Shown here one piece after another: positions 33,715 to 42,588 of a stretch of 58,838 bases of DNA (positions are counted from its first letter, which is position 1; each line of letters opens with the position of its first letter). This stretch comes from Chryseobacterium sp. S0630 (GTDB taxonomy: Bacteria > Bacteroidota > Bacteroidia > Flavobacteriales > Weeksellaceae). Below the pieces are notes generated by a model that did not search any database, was not told the origin of the DNA, and worked only from the letters and a program-made list of their open reading frames with translations. The DNA lies in the NCBI RefSeq assembly GCF_024158915.1, contig NZ_JAMZGF010000031.1, positions 1 through 58,838 of the forward strand, given 5' to 3'. The translations under genes were made by a program, and so were the position numbers.

Positions 33715-35619
33715 ATGAAAAAAAATATCTCCAATTCAGAGATGATTTCCGAGAACCATATTTCGGGCATCAATCGGGTAATTAAACTCGATATTATAGC
33801 TGGTGGAAAACCTATCAGACATTTTAAGCATTTCCGTTTACAACAAAGTGCTAAAACACATCATTGTTTTGAGCTTATCCTGGCTCATGATTCCTTAGAT
33901 GAAACCCAAAACTACAATCTTGAACAGGCAAGACAGTTTATGGGAAAACGATTAACTGTAACGTTCAAATACAAAGATGCAGAGTATGAAAACCCTGAAA
34001 GGACGTTTGTAGGAATTATTACAAATGTAGCATTCAGTAAGGAGAAAATGAGCTTGGGAAATATTGTACTTAAAGGTTACAGCCCCACAATTCTGATGGA
34101 TTCTGCTCCACACACCCAAAGCTTTGGTGGAAGTCAGTCTGTAAATACTTCCATTATTGCAGACAGGGTTATAAAGGAAGTGCTGGGTACCAATGATTTT
34201 GATTTCAGAGTAGACGCTCAAAATAACAGTTATATCAACTACAGTGCACAGTATTGTGAGACTCATTATAACTACCTTGCCAGAATTGCTGAAGCTTACG
34301 GAGAACAATTTTATTATGATGGAGAAGTGCTACATTTTGGAAAACTTCCACCTCATGAAAAACCCATTAAACTTATTGATGGTAGTAATGTAAATGATAT
34401 TACTATAGCCCTAAATGCAGTCCATACAAAACCTGAATATTTTGGGTATAATAGCAGTATCCATACAAAAATGTTGGGTATTGACAATCGGATTAAACAC
34501 TTAGGTGAGTTATCAGCCAAAGCTTATGAATTGAATGATACTATCTTTAAAACCCGTTCACTAACACCTACTCCCATTAATGCCAATATGTTTCGTGATG
34601 TAGATGATTCCCAAAAGAGTGCAAGAGGGAGTAAAGCGGTAGATGTTTTTACAGTTTCAGGAGAAACAACAGTTCCGTTTTTATATATTGGCTGTGTTGC
34701 CGACTTAGCTATGAGAAAGCCAGACAGCAATCAAACCTCTCATTTTACTACTTTAATGATTACAGAAGTAAGTCATGAAGTTGATGCAAGAGGATATTAC
34801 ACAGGAAATTTTGAAGCAATTGCTGAAGGAACAGGTTTTATGCCGAAGCCTAATTTTGAAATGCCCAAAGCTGAGCCACAAGTAGCAACCGTTATCTCGA
34901 ATGTTGATCCTTTAAACCAAGGAAGAATACAAGTGCAATTTGATTGGCAATTAAATGATACAACAAGTTTTATCAGAATGATGAGTCCTGATGCAGGAGG
35001 AACAGATGCGATAAGCCAGAATAGAGGATTTGTAGCCATCCCTGAAATTGGAGACCAGGTAATGGTAGGTTTTGAATATCATCATCCAGATTTCCCTTTT
35101 GCCATGGGCGGAATGTTTCATGGAAATGTTGCCTTGGGAGGTGGAGTCAACAATCACCTGAAATCTATTCAAACCAGAAGCGGAATCCGTATTTTGATGA
35201 ATGATGCTGAAGGTAGCGTAAATATTATTGACCCAAGCGGAAATACTTATTTTATGGATGGACAGGGAAATATTACGGTGACTGCACCGAAGAATATGAC
35301 TTTCAATGCTGGAGAAGATATAAACCTTACAGCAGGAAAAAATATGAATACGAATGTAGGAATGAATTCCATAGAAACGGTAAGGATGAATAAAACGGTT
35401 GGTGTTGGTTTGTTGCATAATCTTTCTGTGGGAACCAATTATATGGTAAATGTTATTGGAAATTTTGTAGAATACATCAAAGGAAACCTACAGAGTCATA
35501 CTGATGAAGGAAGGAAAACAACAACTAAAGAGATGAAAGTAGATAGTGAGAGTCATATTAAAGTCAACTCTTCAGCTATGATAAAAAGAAATAGTGGCGA
35601 AAGAACTAATGATTTCTAA
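33715..35619 (+). CDS. vgrG: type VI secretion tip protein VgrG
   Basis: A 634-aa spike of the contractile T6SS, secreted with its cargo. The first 380 residues are the gp27-like part (IKLDIIAGGKPIRHFKHFRL, GRPxVVTF-like FMGKRLTVTF, AEAYGEQFYYDG). Residues about 385-470 are an OB fold ending GFEYHHPDFPFAMGGMFHG. From about 475 come beta-helix repeats (NIIDPSGNTYFMDGQGNI, NAGEDINLTAGKNMNTNVG). The C-terminal tail after about residue 540 differs from that of the truncated copy at 37593. No T6SS structural genes are in the window, so this is an orphan cargo locus. Confidence 0.92.
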   Translation: MKKNISNSEMISENHISGINRVIKLDIIAGGKPIRHFKHFRLQQSAKTHHCFELILAHDSLDETQNYNLEQARQFMGKRLTVTFKYKDAEYENPERTFVGIITNVAFSKEKMSLGNIVLKGYSPTILMDSAPHTQSFGGSQSVNTSIIADRVIKEVLGTNDFDFRVDAQNNSYINYSAQYCETHYNYLARIAEAYGEQFYYDGEVLHFGKLPPHEKPIKLIDGSNVNDITIALNAVHTKPEYFGYNSSIHTKMLGIDNRIKHLGELSAKAYELNDTIFKTRSLTPTPINANMFRDVDDSQKSARGSKAVDVFTVSGETTVPFLYIGCVADLAMRKPDSNQTSHFTTLMITEVSHEVDARGYYTGNFEAIAEGTGFMPKPNFEMPKAEPQVATVISNVDPLNQGRIQVQFDWQLNDTTSFIRMMSPDAGGTDAISQNRGFVAIPEIGDQVMVGFEYHHPDFPFAMGGMFHGNVALGGGVNNHLKSIQTRSGIRILMNDAEGSVNIIDPSGNTYFMDGQGNITVTAPKNMTFNAGEDINLTAGKNMNTNVGMNSIETVRMNKTVGVGLLHNLSVGTNYMVNVIGNFVEYIKGNLQSHTDEGRKTTTKEMKVDSESHIKVNSSAMIKRNSGERTNDF

Positions 35620-35631
35620 AATAAAAATACT

Positions 35632-36858
35632 ATGAAAATTACAATAGTTGAAGGAACAACCAAAATAACAAGCAAAAAAGAAATTCTCTATCATATTTTT
35701 GGCGGTAATGCAGAGTTCAATGCAGTTCAGAAAAACATATGGACTGCATCTAATACTCATATTGGAGATTATGAGGAAATGGAGATAGAAGTTGAATCAA
35801 ACAATTCATATATTCCTATTGTCAGTATAGATGAAACAAAAAATAAAATATATGATGTTTACACCAATGCAAAAAAAGTATCAACATTAAGTATGCATAT
35901 ACAACAGAATCTAAGAAACCCAAAAGCAAAAAAAATAAAATTTAAATCAGAAGATAAAATCGTAAAAATAAAATTTAATGTAAAACAGGGTAACTCAAAT
36001 GCCCAAGATAGCGATGGAGGAAACATAACTGCAAATTTTTTTGATGTTGATAGTAAATTTATAGAAAGTAAAGTCTATAAGAAATTAAAATATGGGGATG
36101 GTTTTGAACTAGACTGGGATAAATCGTTAAAAATTAGTATAGTCGAGTTTTTTGCCGATGATAACGATTGGTATTTTAATGGTGGAATAAGCAATGTTTT
36201 TTGTGGTGTAATAAAATATGGTTCTAAAGTAGGTAGAAAATTAACTAAAAATATAGAAAACTTACCTACTGCAAAACCAACTGAGAAACTACCAAAAACT
36301 CATACTTACAATTTTCCGTTGGAATCTTTCGCAGTAGCAAATAAATATAAAGACCCTCAAGGAATGTGTTTTGCAATTTCTATGGCAAGAGTTGGAAAAG
36401 CTTTCCAAGATTTTAAAATAAACGATGCAATTTCAGTTACTGCTAAAGGAGACGATTATACATATTCAGGTACAATGTTAAAAAATATTCCTGATAAATA
36501 TTTTGGTTATGGTGTTGGAGGTACATTAAGTAAAAATGGGTATGCTGATTTACTGACCAATGTTGATATATGGAAAGGAAAACTGGAAGAAGGAGCAATG
36601 ATACAATATTGGAACAATCCTAATAACAAAGATTGGCCTAGAATAAAAGAAGCAATAAAAAATAGTATTGGAAAAAATAGAGAAAATTGGGATACAGATT
36701 TTGGAGCTGGTCATTCTGTTATATTTAAGTCTTATATTTATGGAGAAAATAATAAAATCATAGCATTATGGTGCTATGATTATTCTGGTACTCAAAGAAG
36801 ATTTGAAAAAAGTGATACAAAGATATTTTTAGGAGGTAATTTAAAAGATGAGAAATAA
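35632..36858 (+). CDS. candidate T6SS effector with a Cys-His-Asp hydrolase-like C-terminus
   Basis: A 408-aa protein starting 13 bases after vgrG. Residues 1-225 are beta-rich and AT-rich in codons, probably the VgrG-loading part. The C-terminal domain (about 226-408) has Cys246 in DPQGMCFAISMARV at a helix start, His361 in FGAGHSVIFKSYIYG and Asp383 in WCYDYSG. This is the order and setting expected of a papain/NlpC-like fold, as in peptidoglycan amidase effectors. No family is recognised with certainty. A 1-base overlap with the next gene, which encodes a lipoprotein, fits an effector-immunity pair. Confidence 0.6.
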   Translation: MKITIVEGTTKITSKKEILYHIFGGNAEFNAVQKNIWTASNTHIGDYEEMEIEVESNNSYIPIVSIDETKNKIYDVYTNAKKVSTLSMHIQQNLRNPKAKKIKFKSEDKIVKIKFNVKQGNSNAQDSDGGNITANFFDVDSKFIESKVYKKLKYGDGFELDWDKSLKISIVEFFADDNDWYFNGGISNVFCGVIKYGSKVGRKLTKNIENLPTAKPTEKLPKTHTYNFPLESFAVANKYKDPQGMCFAISMARVGKAFQDFKINDAISVTAKGDDYTYSGTMLKNIPDKYFGYGVGGTLSKNGYADLLTNVDIWKGKLEEGAMIQYWNNPNNKDWPRIKEAIKNSIGKNRENWDTDFGAGHSVIFKSYIYGENNKIIALWCYDYSGTQRRFEKSDTKIFLGGNLKDEK

Positions 36859-37481
36859 TGAAAACATTTTTATTTATAATTTTAATTATTATAAACTCAT
36901 GTACTAAAAAAGAGATCACACAAGATCAAATAATAGAAACATATCCACAAAAAGAAGTAGTACACAATCCTAAAACATGTGAAATTTCAGAAATTCCTAT
37001 AGCATCTGTTTTCTCAATTAATCCTATTTTCTATAAACTAATCGGATATAAAAAAATACTAATTGTTGAATCTGTACAAAAAAATACATTATATTTTTCA
37101 AGTGAAATATGTATCGCAAAAAAACTTTATTTCAAAAAAAATATTCCAATAGAGGCAGGAAAATATAAAAATGTAAGCCCATATCAAATTTATGATTTCA
37201 TATATCCTAATGAAAGAGCAGTAAAAATTGCATTTGAAAATATAAAATTTGAATTAAAGAAGATAAGCACACAAAATAATTATGAATACTTTGATTATTT
37301 TAATGGGGTGAGTTATGTTTATTTTCTTGCTTTGGATAAAAAAAAGATAACAACCATACGCTTTTCAGCTGTTAATGGTATTAATGAGTATAATAAAATA
37401 ATCGATTTTTGTAAAAAAAATAAAAATACTTTCCAAGAGATTATTTTTGTTGACGCTACTGGTGCTGAAAAAATAAAATAA
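36858..37481 (+). CDS. small lipoprotein, candidate immunity protein
   Basis: A 207-aa predicted lipoprotein (MKTFLFIILIIINSCTKK, lipobox at Cys15). The ATG shares its A with the stop of the effector gene, so the two are translated together. Export to the periplasm fits protection against a cell-wall hydrolase. The sequence has no recognised domain, is lysine- and isoleucine-rich and AT-rich. It is typical of immunity genes, which diverge fast, but immunity is inferred only from position. Confidence 0.5.
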   Translation: MKTFLFIILIIINSCTKKEITQDQIIETYPQKEVVHNPKTCEISEIPIASVFSINPIFYKLIGYKKILIVESVQKNTLYFSSEICIAKKLYFKKNIPIEAGKYKNVSPYQIYDFIYPNERAVKIAFENIKFELKKISTQNNYEYFDYFNGVSYVYFLALDKKKITTIRFSAVNGINEYNKIIDFCKKNKNTFQEIIFVDATGAEKIK

Positions 37482-37565
37482 GTCATTTGGAGTTGCTACC
37501 TTAAATGAGACAAAATACCTAAACTCTTTTATTCTTTCAAAATAAAAAAATTCTTAGACATTTTT

Positions 37566-38144
37566 GAAATCCCTGAAATTGGAGACCAGGTAATGGTAGG
37601 TTTTGAATATCACAATCCAGATTTCCCTTTTGCCATGGGCGGAATGTTTCATGGAAATATTGCATTGGGAGGTGGAATCAACAATCACCTGAAATCCATT
37701 CAAACCAGAAGCGGAATCCGTATTTTGATGAATGATGCTGAAGGTAGTGTAAATATTATTGACCCAAGCAGAAATACTTATTTTATGGATGGACAGGGAA
37801 ATATTACGGTGACTGCACCGAAGAATATGTCTTTCAATGCAGGGGAAAACATTAGTATGATTGCAGGAATGAATATTACATCTAATGCAGGAATGAATAT
37901 TTCTGAAACAGCAGGCGTGAATCACAGCAGTTTTGCAGGAGGAATGATGATGCAAAATGCTGTTGCCGACTATTCTCTAATGGCAGCAAATATTATGGAA
38001 ATAGCTCAGGGAGAAAAAAAATCCAGGGCAAAGAATATTACAGACCAATCCAAGAAAAAACAGGTTGTATCTGACGAAAAGAATGAGCTTCATACAAAGG
38101 GAACCTTTGAAAATAACAGTGGAGAAAAGTCTAAAATGCACTAA
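37566..38144 (+). pseudogene. 5'-truncated vgrG tail (displaced copy)
   Basis: From about 37569 the DNA matches codons 442-532 of the full vgrG (35038-35310) with few changes, then the tail diverges. The match begins abruptly inside the OB-fold coding region (IPEIGDQVMVGFEY) with no upstream VgrG sequence. An ATG at 37593 would give 183 aa: the OB end, beta-helix repeats (NAGENISMIAGMNITSNAG) and a different tail ending KGTFENNSGEKSKMH. It cannot build a spike alone. It may be a relic or a recombination donor for the full gene. Confidence 0.85.
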
Positions 38145-38146
38145 AC

Positions 38147-39709
38147 ATGGCAGGTGGAAAAATTACTAGAATAGTAGGTGGTACTAATAGCATAGAATGT
38201 GAAACCTGGACAGTTTACACAGAGGAGTTTTCAGCGTATGCCGGACAAGGAAGCCACTTCACAGCAGATGGAAAAACCAATTTCGGAGAGCCAAAGGAAG
38301 CTCCATCCTCATACACTTATTTTGAAAAAGGTTGGTGGACCGATGAAGAAGGCAAGGAAATCAAAGAAGCCCGGTTAGGTGATAAGGTTCAGTTTCATTT
38401 GAAAATGAAAAACATTAAGTCTCCTGAAGGAAAAAAAGTGAACCTAGAATTACGGGAATGGGATGAGTTTGATTTTCTGCTTTATATTTTAAGTTTAGCT
38501 AATAAGGAATTGGCTGGCTACAAAAATACCAAAGGCTATGAAAAAATAAATATGGTAAGTACCGATCCTGAAAATCAGGAAGTGCTAACGGATTGGAAAT
38601 TAAATGAAAGTTCTGAAATAGTAATATCTTTACTTTTGAGCGAAGATGCACTGATAAAAATGATGGCCAATGATGAAGGCAGAGATCTGGAACTTTATTT
38701 CAGATGTAAATATATTGATGAAAATAATTTTATTGAAGTAGCAGAACTGCCCTGGGAAAACTGGAATTACCTGAAAGTAAAACTTAAGCCGGTGGTAGAA
38801 CCTATTATTTTCGTTCATGCTTCAGATAAGCATCTTTTACCTGCAATATATTCTGCCGAAAATGGAAGTCCGTGGTATGTTTCAGCCATGAAAAACGGAC
38901 TGTATACCAATAAAGTGAATACCTTATCAAAACCTTATGGAACTGCTGGTAAAAAAGAACTTACCGCTTTTGAAAAGAAAGCATATAATATTGCCATAAG
39001 AAATCTGGAGAAGAAGAATTTCTTCAGTACTATAAGAAAAGGAGCAACTTCTGAGTACTATTATTATGATGTATCGGATATTGACAACAGGTTTAAGAAG
39101 GAGATAAAAAGAGCCATAAATGTAGGAACTGAAACATCCGCCAATGTATCCAAAGGAATTAACGCGATAGAATATGAATCCGGAAAAGGTCTTGCTGGAA
39201 AAATAAAAATTGTAGGTGAAGTTATGGGGATCTTTGGGGTGTTATCTGATATGGCTGCTTTATTAAGAGGGTCTGTAGATCACAAGATTCCGCCACCGTC
39301 TATTATTCCGCCGTTTGTGATGATGGAGGTTGACCGAATGATGGAAAACATGAAGGAAGGATTTAGAGAATTTTGGAATGAAAAGCTAAATAAAGCTATT
39401 TCTGATGGACTTTCAGCAACTAAACGATTTTTAATGTTTGATGGATATAATGAAAATGAACGTCTTGATTTTAAAGTAATTGAGATGACTGAAGATGGGA
39501 TAATTAAAATTTTAAATAAAGAAGTTTCTTACATAAATGATAAAGATAACAAAAACTCTCCTAAAATGATTGAGACATTATCTAGTGTTGGAAACGGAAA
39601 ACATGACTGCGGGATTTTAGTGCAATCAATGGAAGGCTTAGACAAGTACAATAGAATAACAACATTTCATTATATTCATGTCATATTTGTAAATGATTTA
39701 AAAATTTAA
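38147..39709 (+). CDS. candidate T6SS effector, large two-part protein
   Basis: A 520-aa protein 2 bases after the truncated VgrG tail. The N-terminal part (1-230) is beta-rich (MAGGKITRIVGGTNSIECET and YFEKGWWTDEEGKEIKEARL), a likely VgrG-loading domain. The middle (about 230-390) has helical and proline-rich parts (DHKIPPPSIIPPFVMMEVD). The end (about 400-520) is a short variable domain with no recognised motif. A glycine-rich helix IEYESGKGLAGKIKIVGEVM at 340-359 lies before it, and a copy of this same segment survives as a relic at 41287. Toxic activity is unknown. Confidence 0.5.
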   Translation: MAGGKITRIVGGTNSIECETWTVYTEEFSAYAGQGSHFTADGKTNFGEPKEAPSSYTYFEKGWWTDEEGKEIKEARLGDKVQFHLKMKNIKSPEGKKVNLELREWDEFDFLLYILSLANKELAGYKNTKGYEKINMVSTDPENQEVLTDWKLNESSEIVISLLLSEDALIKMMANDEGRDLELYFRCKYIDENNFIEVAELPWENWNYLKVKLKPVVEPIIFVHASDKHLLPAIYSAENGSPWYVSAMKNGLYTNKVNTLSKPYGTAGKKELTAFEKKAYNIAIRNLEKKNFFSTIRKGATSEYYYYDVSDIDNRFKKEIKRAINVGTETSANVSKGINAIEYESGKGLAGKIKIVGEVMGIFGVLSDMAALLRGSVDHKIPPPSIIPPFVMMEVDRMMENMKEGFREFWNEKLNKAISDGLSATKRFLMFDGYNENERLDFKVIEMTEDGIIKILNKEVSYINDKDNKNSPKMIETLSSVGNGKHDCGILVQSMEGLDKYNRITTFHYIHVIFVNDLKI

Positions 39710-39711
39710 CA

Positions 39712-40476
39712 ATGAAATTTCTCCAATATTTAATTTTCATATTTCCATTACTAGCTTCATGTCAACAATATGATAGACAGGCGTATGATAGCGAAGAAGT
39801 AAAATTAAGGAAACTACCCACTAATTTAGACCAATTAATTATTGACAGTTTATGGCAAAAAAGAGATTCCGCTTCCTATATAAGATTTAAAAATGTAAAA
39901 ATAATTCTCTTAAAAGATGTAAAAGTTATTCCAAACTGGATTACTCATTATAGTAGATTACAAACTATATACACAGCTAATAGCATTAATAAAATTCACA
40001 AAATACCAGAATCTCTGACTAAGTTAACTGGGCTTAGTGATATTGACATTAGTAATAATGAAATTTCTGTTTTACCGCAAAACATTTTTTCCTTAAAAAA
40101 AGTAAACAAAATAAATTTAGAAAACAATAAGTTTAAACAAGTTCAAAAAGAATTTGGGAAATGGAAAAACCTAAAAATTTTAATTTTAGATAATAATGAG
40201 ATTGAAAATATTCCTGTTGAAATATGCTCAATTGATAACTTGATTATGTTAGGATTAAATAAAACAAATATTACTACACTCCCTACCTGCATAAGTAACA
40301 TGGTAAATTTGGAGACCCTAAGTATATCCTATACAAAAATAACAACATTTCCAATGGAGATTTTAAAAGCTCCAAAACTTAAAACAATTGATGCAAAAGG
40401 TCTTAAATTAAAGAATTATAAAGAAATTAAAACTATTTGTGAAAAAAAGAATATCACATTATATTATGATGAATAA
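39712..40476 (+). CDS. leucine-rich-repeat lipoprotein, candidate immunity protein A
   Basis: A 254-aa lipoprotein with lipobox LLASCQQY at Cys17. About six leucine-rich repeats cover residues 100-225, for example LTGLSDIDISNNEISVLPQN and LKILILDNNEIENIPVEICS. It ends with the conserved block LKLKNYKEIKTICEKKNITL. It starts 2 bases after the large effector gene. LRR proteins can bind other proteins tightly, and periplasmic placement fits immunity. A paralog follows directly. The role is inferred from context. Confidence 0.55.
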   Translation: MKFLQYLIFIFPLLASCQQYDRQAYDSEEVKLRKLPTNLDQLIIDSLWQKRDSASYIRFKNVKIILLKDVKVIPNWITHYSRLQTIYTANSINKIHKIPESLTKLTGLSDIDISNNEISVLPQNIFSLKKVNKINLENNKFKQVQKEFGKWKNLKILILDNNEIENIPVEICSIDNLIMLGLNKTNITTLPTCISNMVNLETLSISYTKITTFPMEILKAPKLKTIDAKGLKLKNYKEIKTICEKKNITLYYDE

Positions 40477-40515
40477 CGAGTATTCTATATCTGACTAAAA
40501 ATCTACTGTTAATAG

Positions 40516-41283
40516 ATGAATTTTTTTATAAACATTTTACTATTTATCCCATTGTTATGTTCTTGTCAACAGTACAACAGCCCAGCCTATGATGAAAAAG
40601 AAAAAGTATTAAGAAATTTTCCTGTAGAAAACAGTACAAGGATGGTTATGGATTCTCTATGGAATAAAAGAGATTCGCTTACCTATCTTAGGCTTAAAAA
40701 TCTTGAAATTGTCGCAATGAGTGAGGTGTCATACATTCCAAATTGGATTGGTGATTTTGATAAAATGGAAATATTCCAGGTTTTCAATGAAAAAAATAAA
40801 ATAAAAACAATTCCTCAAAGCTTTGGTAAGCTATCAAGTTTAGTTCAGATTAACATTCCAAACAATCACGTTTCTTCACTTCCAAACTCATTTTATGATT
40901 TAAAAAAATTGAAATATTTAGATTTTGAAAACAATCCTATAAAATTGTTAGATAAAAAGATTGAAAATTTTCAGAATCTAAAGATATTAATATTAGAAAA
41001 AACAGATATTAAAACCTTACCTATCGAATTTTGTAAGTTAAACAAATTGGAATCTTTAAACCTTAATTTTTCGAAAATAATAGACCTACCAAAGTGTTTA
41101 GGGATATTGCAAAATCTAGTTAGGGTAGATGTCTCAAATACCCAACTTAAAGAATTTCCTGTTGAAATTCTAAATGCCCCTAAGTTAGAAACAATCCATG
41201 CAAATGGCTTAAAACTCAAAAATTACAAGGAAGTGAAAGCTATCTGTGAGAAAAGAAATATCACTTTTTACTATGATGAATAA
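40516..41283 (+). CDS. leucine-rich-repeat lipoprotein, candidate immunity protein B
   Basis: A 255-aa paralog of the preceding protein, with lipobox LLCSCQQY at Cys17. The shared N-terminal pattern is CQQYNSPAYDEKE and the shared C-terminal block is LKLKNYKEVKAICEKRNITF. The repeats between (FENNPIKLLDKKIENFQNLK and similar) differ much more than the ends. A tandem duplicate behind a toxin gene suggests copies made for related toxins. A relic of an effector gene begins 4 bases after its stop. Confidence 0.55.
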   Translation: MNFFINILLFIPLLCSCQQYNSPAYDEKEKVLRNFPVENSTRMVMDSLWNKRDSLTYLRLKNLEIVAMSEVSYIPNWIGDFDKMEIFQVFNEKNKIKTIPQSFGKLSSLVQINIPNNHVSSLPNSFYDLKKLKYLDFENNPIKLLDKKIENFQNLKILILEKTDIKTLPIEFCKLNKLESLNLNFSKIIDLPKCLGILQNLVRVDVSNTQLKEFPVEILNAPKLETIHANGLKLKNYKEVKAICEKRNITFYYDE

Positions 41284-41286
41284 AGT

Positions 41287-41359
41287 ATTCACGCAATAGA
41301 ATATGAATCCGGAAAAGGTCTTGCAGGAAAAATAAAAACTGTAGGTGAAGTTCTGGGGA
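41287..41359 (+). pseudogene. 73-bp relic of an effector gene
   Basis: It matches 39158-39230 of the large effector gene with 5 mismatches in 73, in the same frame (AIEYESGKGLAGKIK). Only this piece of an earlier effector copy remains. It ends near the right direct repeat. Confidence 0.85.
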
Positions 41360-41370
41360 AACCTCTACTA

Positions 41371-41410
41371 CTTTATAAAACAAAAAACTTTGCCCAAACG
41401 GACAAAGTTT
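41371..41410. repeat. right 40-bp direct repeat of the VgrG island, with terminator
   Basis: It is identical to 33564-33603 except one base. The terminator hairpin AACTTTG/CAAAGTT lies 23 bases past the pit stop codon on the minus strand, so this copy is in the natural position of the pit terminator. Confidence 0.9.
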
Positions 41411-41432
41411 ATATAATTGTATGATTTGTTTT

Positions 41433-42575
41433 TTAGAAAAGGAAGGTTACCGCAAGATAAGTAATTGCAGCTACTATTGCAGAGATTGGAATGGTTAAAA
41501 CCCAAGCCCAAAGTAAGCTTACAGTGATTCCCCATCTTACCGCTGAAATTCTTTTCGTTAATCCTACCCCGATGATAGAACCTGTAATCGTGTGTGTAGT
41601 AGATACAGGAATACCAAAGTGATCTGTGATGAATAAGGTAATAGCACCTGCAGTTTCTGCACTTACTCCTTCTAATGAAGTTACCTTAGTAATCTTAGTT
41701 CCCATTGTTTTGATGATCTTCCAACCACCGCTCATGGTACCTAAACCAATAGCAAGGAAAGAAACCAAAGGAACCCAGATATAATGCTGTGCAAAATAAT
41801 CAAAACGTTCTGCAGAAGGAATATTCAAATATTGCGCATCCTGAAGCATATTAACGTGATAATAGATTACTGCTGCACCAATGATCCCCATTACTTTCTG
41901 TGCATCATTCAAACCGTGCCCTAAACTGAATAAGGCTGAAGAAGCCAACTGTAATCTTTTAAAAGACTGATCTGCTTTGTGTGGGTTTGATCTTTTATAA
42001 AGGTGTACGATAATCAGGGTAATGATGATCGAGATAATCATCCCTATGATCGGTGCCATGAAAATGAACAGGAAGATAGGAATTACTTTATCAAACTTTA
42101 CTACACCCTGTTGGGTTACCTGGCTGAAAGCTTCTTTAATGGTATCCCACATCCCAAGTCCGGGTTGTGCTGCAGCCACATCATGATAATCCATCATGAA
42201 AGCGTGCATAAGAGCTGCTCCTAAGAAACCTCCGATCAGCGTATGTGAAGATGATGAAGGGATCCCGAACCACCATGTCAAAAGGTTCCATGCAATTGCG
42301 GCGATAAGGCCGGAAAATATAACCTCAAGAGTGATAAAATTCTCATTAACTGTTTTGGCAATTGTATTACCAATTTTGAATTCTCCAATAATGTAAGCAG
42401 CAATAAAGAAAGCTGCAAAGTTCCAAAGCGCCGCCCAAAGTACAGCCTGGAATGGAGTTAAAACTTTTGTAGAAACTATAGTTGCAATTGAGTTGGCTGC
42501 ATCATGGAAACCATTGATATAATCGAAGATCAGGGCCAGCGCAATAATAACTACAAGTAAAATCGGAAATTCCAT
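41433..42575 (-). CDS. pit: PiT-family inorganic phosphate transporter
   Basis: A 380-aa inner-membrane phosphate/cation symporter with two repeated signatures, DYINGFHDAANSIATIVSTK near residue 20 and DHFGIPVSTTHTITGSIIG near residue 310, plus GLNDAQKVMGI in the middle. It has about ten membrane helices. It follows the DUF47 gene by 13 bases, the classic pairing for PiT systems. Right neighbour of the VgrG island. Confidence 0.93.
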   Translation of the reverse strand: MEFPILLVVIIALALIFDYINGFHDAANSIATIVSTKVLTPFQAVLWAALWNFAAFFIAAYIIGEFKIGNTIAKTVNENFITLEVIFSGLIAAIAWNLLTWWFGIPSSSSHTLIGGFLGAALMHAFMMDYHDVAAAQPGLGMWDTIKEAFSQVTQQGVVKFDKVIPIFLFIFMAPIIGMIISIIITLIIVHLYKRSNPHKADQSFKRLQLASSALFSLGHGLNDAQKVMGIIGAAVIYYHVNMLQDAQYLNIPSAERFDYFAQHYIWVPLVSFLAIGLGTMSGGWKIIKTMGTKITKVTSLEGVSAETAGAITLFITDHFGIPVSTTHTITGSIIGVGLTKRISAVRWGITVSLLWAWVLTIPISAIVAAITYLAVTFLF

Positions 42576-42588
42576 TTTTTGCTATGTA

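Noticed and set aside
34951..37955. Two similar minus-strand frames (34951-35418 and 37554-37955) that look like a gene family
   Set aside because: Their likeness comes only from the vgrG duplication on the other strand.
33604..41370. A prophage rather than a T6SS cargo island
   Set aside because: VgrG resembles phage spike proteins, but no capsid, terminase, integrase or tail-tube gene is present.
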